DNA from: Tubiluchus corallicola
Lineage: Eukaryota > Priapulida > Priapulimorpha > Priapulimorphida > Tubiluchidae
Direction of reading: 5' to 3'
Length of the DNA stretch: 64,000 nucleotides
Assembly (NCBI GenBank): GCA_030141605.1
Contig: JAQGDQ010000337.1
Location: forward strand, 60,001-124,000
The translations under genes and the position numbers were made by a program. Position 1 is the stretch's first letter. Every line of letters begins with the position of its first letter. Of this stretch, positions 61,956 through 64,000 are shown in pieces. The notes beneath the pieces are model-generated. The model was not told where the DNA came from, made no database searches, and worked only from the letters and a program-made list of their open reading frames with translations.

Positions 61956-63767
61956 TACCGTATTTTCCCGTGTATAAGAGACCCTTTTTTGCTCAGAATT
62001 TTCACTTTAAAAATAGGGGGTCTCTTATACATGGGAGTAAGTCTTTTCAATAAGATGCATAAATTGTGACACTAATGATTTTAAAGAAATAAGTGCTCTA
62101 CAACTGTTTTATTTCGAATAATTATAGTTTCCTTTCAATAAATATTCTCCATGGCTAAATTCTAATGATAAAATTAATGTACCGGGTATATTATTATTTT
62201 TGTAAATGTCTCTTTGGTATTGGAGAGAAATCGATTGTTCTGCAGACAATCAACGCATCTGCATAAGCTCTCTGCATGCCCGTCGACGTCATTGATATGT
62301 CGGCAGAGGTCAACGAGATGAGTCAGCCTAAGCAAGGCATGTCGCGTTCGACTATGAAGCGGTTGTAAGCAATACAAGCATCGTGACACAGGCATTATCT
62401 CCTGTGTTCTATATCTCTTTTTCAGTGTTGTAGTCTACCCTCTAAAAATGTCCGAAATTAAAAAACGTGCTTCTTATCCTGCAAATTTCAAACCAAAAGT
62501 CATTCAATTTGCTGAAGAGCAAGGGAGTTTGGATCTTTCCTTATGCTTGGGTGATTGGGTTGTGGCGGAAAAAAAAAGAACATATTTCCCAGCTTCCAAG
62601 GACAAAGAGGGCCACGCGAGGAAAAACTGCGACTTGGCCAAACCTGGAGAAGTCACTGAAAGTGTGGGTCCAATCTCAGAGGATGAGTGGATTGTCAGTG
62701 TCTACAAAGATGATCATGGACCAAGGGAGGAGGATTGCTAGAGAGATGGTGGAGAGCAATGAGAACGGAGAAGAGACAGCCAACTTCAAAGGTACACCCA
62801 ACTGGTGCTTCTTGTTCATGAAGAGAAATGGATTAAGTTTGCGGACCAGAACCAAACTTGCTCAAAAGATGCCTGCTGCCTACGAGGAGAAGATTCTCCA
62901 GTTTCACTCCTATGTGATAAACTTGAGGCAAAACACGAATTTTGAGCTCAGCCAGATAGCAAATATGGATGAGGTTCCATAAAAACCAGTGGCCATGAGA
63001 AGACCCACTATACAGTTGTCTTGGCATGCTGTGCCAATGGAACCAAACTGCCTCCAATGCTTATCTTTAAGAGAAAGACATTACCCAAAGAGAGTCTGCC
63101 CCGTGGAGTTGTTGTTCATGTTCAGGAGAAAGGGTGGATGAATCAAGATGGTATGAAGATGTGGTGGGAGAAGATTTGGACGAAAAGACCTGGAGCCCTT
63201 TTGAGAAAACCCGCTCTCCTTGTCTTTGACCAGTTCAGAGCCCACCTGACAGAAGAGACGAACAAGCTGGCTGCACAATCAAAAACTCGGTTGGCTGTCA
63301 TTCCCGGTGGATTAACCAGCCAGTTGCAACCCCTTGATGTCTCCATCAACAAACCTTTCAAGAATCTGATGCGAGAGGAGTGGACGAAGTGGATGCAAGA
63401 TGCCGACTCCAATCTGACACCAACTGGCAAGGTAAGAAAGCCAACCCTTGGAGAAGTCTGCAGCTGGGTCCTCAAGGCATGGAATGGTGTAAAGCCAGAG
63501 GTCATTATTAAATCTTTCAAGAAGTGTGGCATCTCCAATGCCATGGACGGCACAGAGGACAATGCCATTTTTGAGCAGAGTGACTCCTCTGATGATGAAC
63601 TGGCTGGAATTGCAGTTGATATTTTTGATGAGAGTGATGAGGAATTTAATGATTTCTATGATGAATAAAGTTATTCATTACCAAAAAACTTTTTTCCAGA
63701 ATTTTTGCCTAAAAATTGAAGGGGTCTCTTATACACAAGGGTCTCTTATACACGGGAAAATACGGTA
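61956..63767 (+). mobile_element. pogo/Tigger-type DNA transposon, broken transposase, intact ends
   Basis: About 1.81 kb with near-perfect inverted ends: ACCGTATTTTCCCGTGTATA at the left and the reverse complement at the right, TA on both sides. A second internal TCTCTTATAC motif pairs near each end. One transposase copy fills the interior. Confidence 0.92.
62448..63668 (+). pseudogene. pogo-family transposase (HTH plus DDE domain), frameshifted
   Basis: The reading frame starts MSEIKKRASYPANFKPKVI, a pogo-type helix-turn-helix. Near 62560 it shifts into a second frame carrying RKKKEHISQLPRTKRATRG and TPNWCFLFMKRNGLSLR, a CENP-B-like DNA-binding part. The catalytic region begins QIANMDEVP, then hits a stop at about 62980; a small deletion and shift follow, resuming as GHEKTHYTV. 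From 63021 the frame is open: LLVFDQFRAHLTEETN (second Asp) and SQLQPLDVSINKPFK (third Asp), ending in an acidic tail. All three catalytic aspartates can be seen, but no single frame spans them. It lies upstream (VWA8 sense) of exon 61308-61418, within an intron. Confidence 0.9.
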
Positions 63768-64000
63768 TATTCTTCAGCTGCACTACTTATGGCAAAAAAT
63801 CTATTAATTAAAGTTGTTCAACAGCTAAATGACTATAACCGCTTAAAAAAATCTGTAGTTTCTGACCCAGGAACAGATCTCACAGTTTTTTTATTCTCAG
63901 TCTGATGTGTTAACCATTATCAAACAAAGATGAGCACAAATCTGCTCTTTATCATGATGCTAATGCTTAGTACTGCTCAGCTTCAAACTAGCCTATCATA
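63768..64000. other. Window edge, VWA8 intron
   Basis: No exon of the upstream VWA8 part (first P-loop) was found here on the minus strand. Confidence 0.5.

Noticed and set aside
63143-63568. 141-codon minus-strand frame
   Set aside because: Shadow of the transposase on the plus strand.

Overview
The window looks like AT-rich nuclear DNA of an invertebrate animal. Genes are split by GT-AG introns, noncoding DNA is full of microsatellites, minisatellites, small inverted-repeat transposons and decayed LINEs, and the recognisable proteins are metazoan (VWA8, IL-17-like, PAN/C-type lectin, class C GPCR and FN3 fragments). I cannot fix the phylum from sequence alone; a tunicate, cnidarian or lophotrochozoan would all fit.

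The backbone is one very large minus-strand gene for von Willebrand factor A domain-containing protein 8 (VWA8), an AAA+ ATPase known from mitochondria in vertebrates. I placed 35 exons between 61418 (most 5') and 3314 (most 3'). They encode about 1,520 residues, matching roughly residues 125 to 1600 of the ~1,900-residue vertebrate protein. The mitochondrial leader and first P-loop lie beyond 64000, and the C-terminal VWA domain lies beyond base 1. Exon phases agree across all junctions except the intron 20437-24466, where a short exon remains unplaced.

Other genes sit inside or beside this gene on the plus strand. At 3-464 is the C-terminal exon of an IL-17-like cytokine. At 25583-26802 and 27864-29382 are two tandem, near-identical two-exon genes for secreted PAN/apple plus C-type-lectin proteins, nested in a 7 kb VWA8 intron. 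Three orphan coding segments, each behind a good 3' splice site but with no partner exons, lie in other introns: an FN3 (usherin-like) exon at 34.0 kb, an unidentified exon-like segment at 35.7 kb, and a frameshifted metabotropic-glutamate-receptor exon at 54.1 kb.

Mobile DNA is abundant. There is a broken pogo/Tigger transposon with intact ends at 61956-63767, several hAT-type nonautonomous elements with clear 8-bp target duplications (32.5, 33.3 and 39.0 kb), TA- and TTA-flanked small elements, SINE-like tRNA-derived pieces and two LINE fragments. A recurring oddity is that short tandem duplications overlap VWA8 splice sites (exons at 56.4, 46.8, 45.9 and 20.4 kb), leaving copies of exon ends and their donors in the introns.
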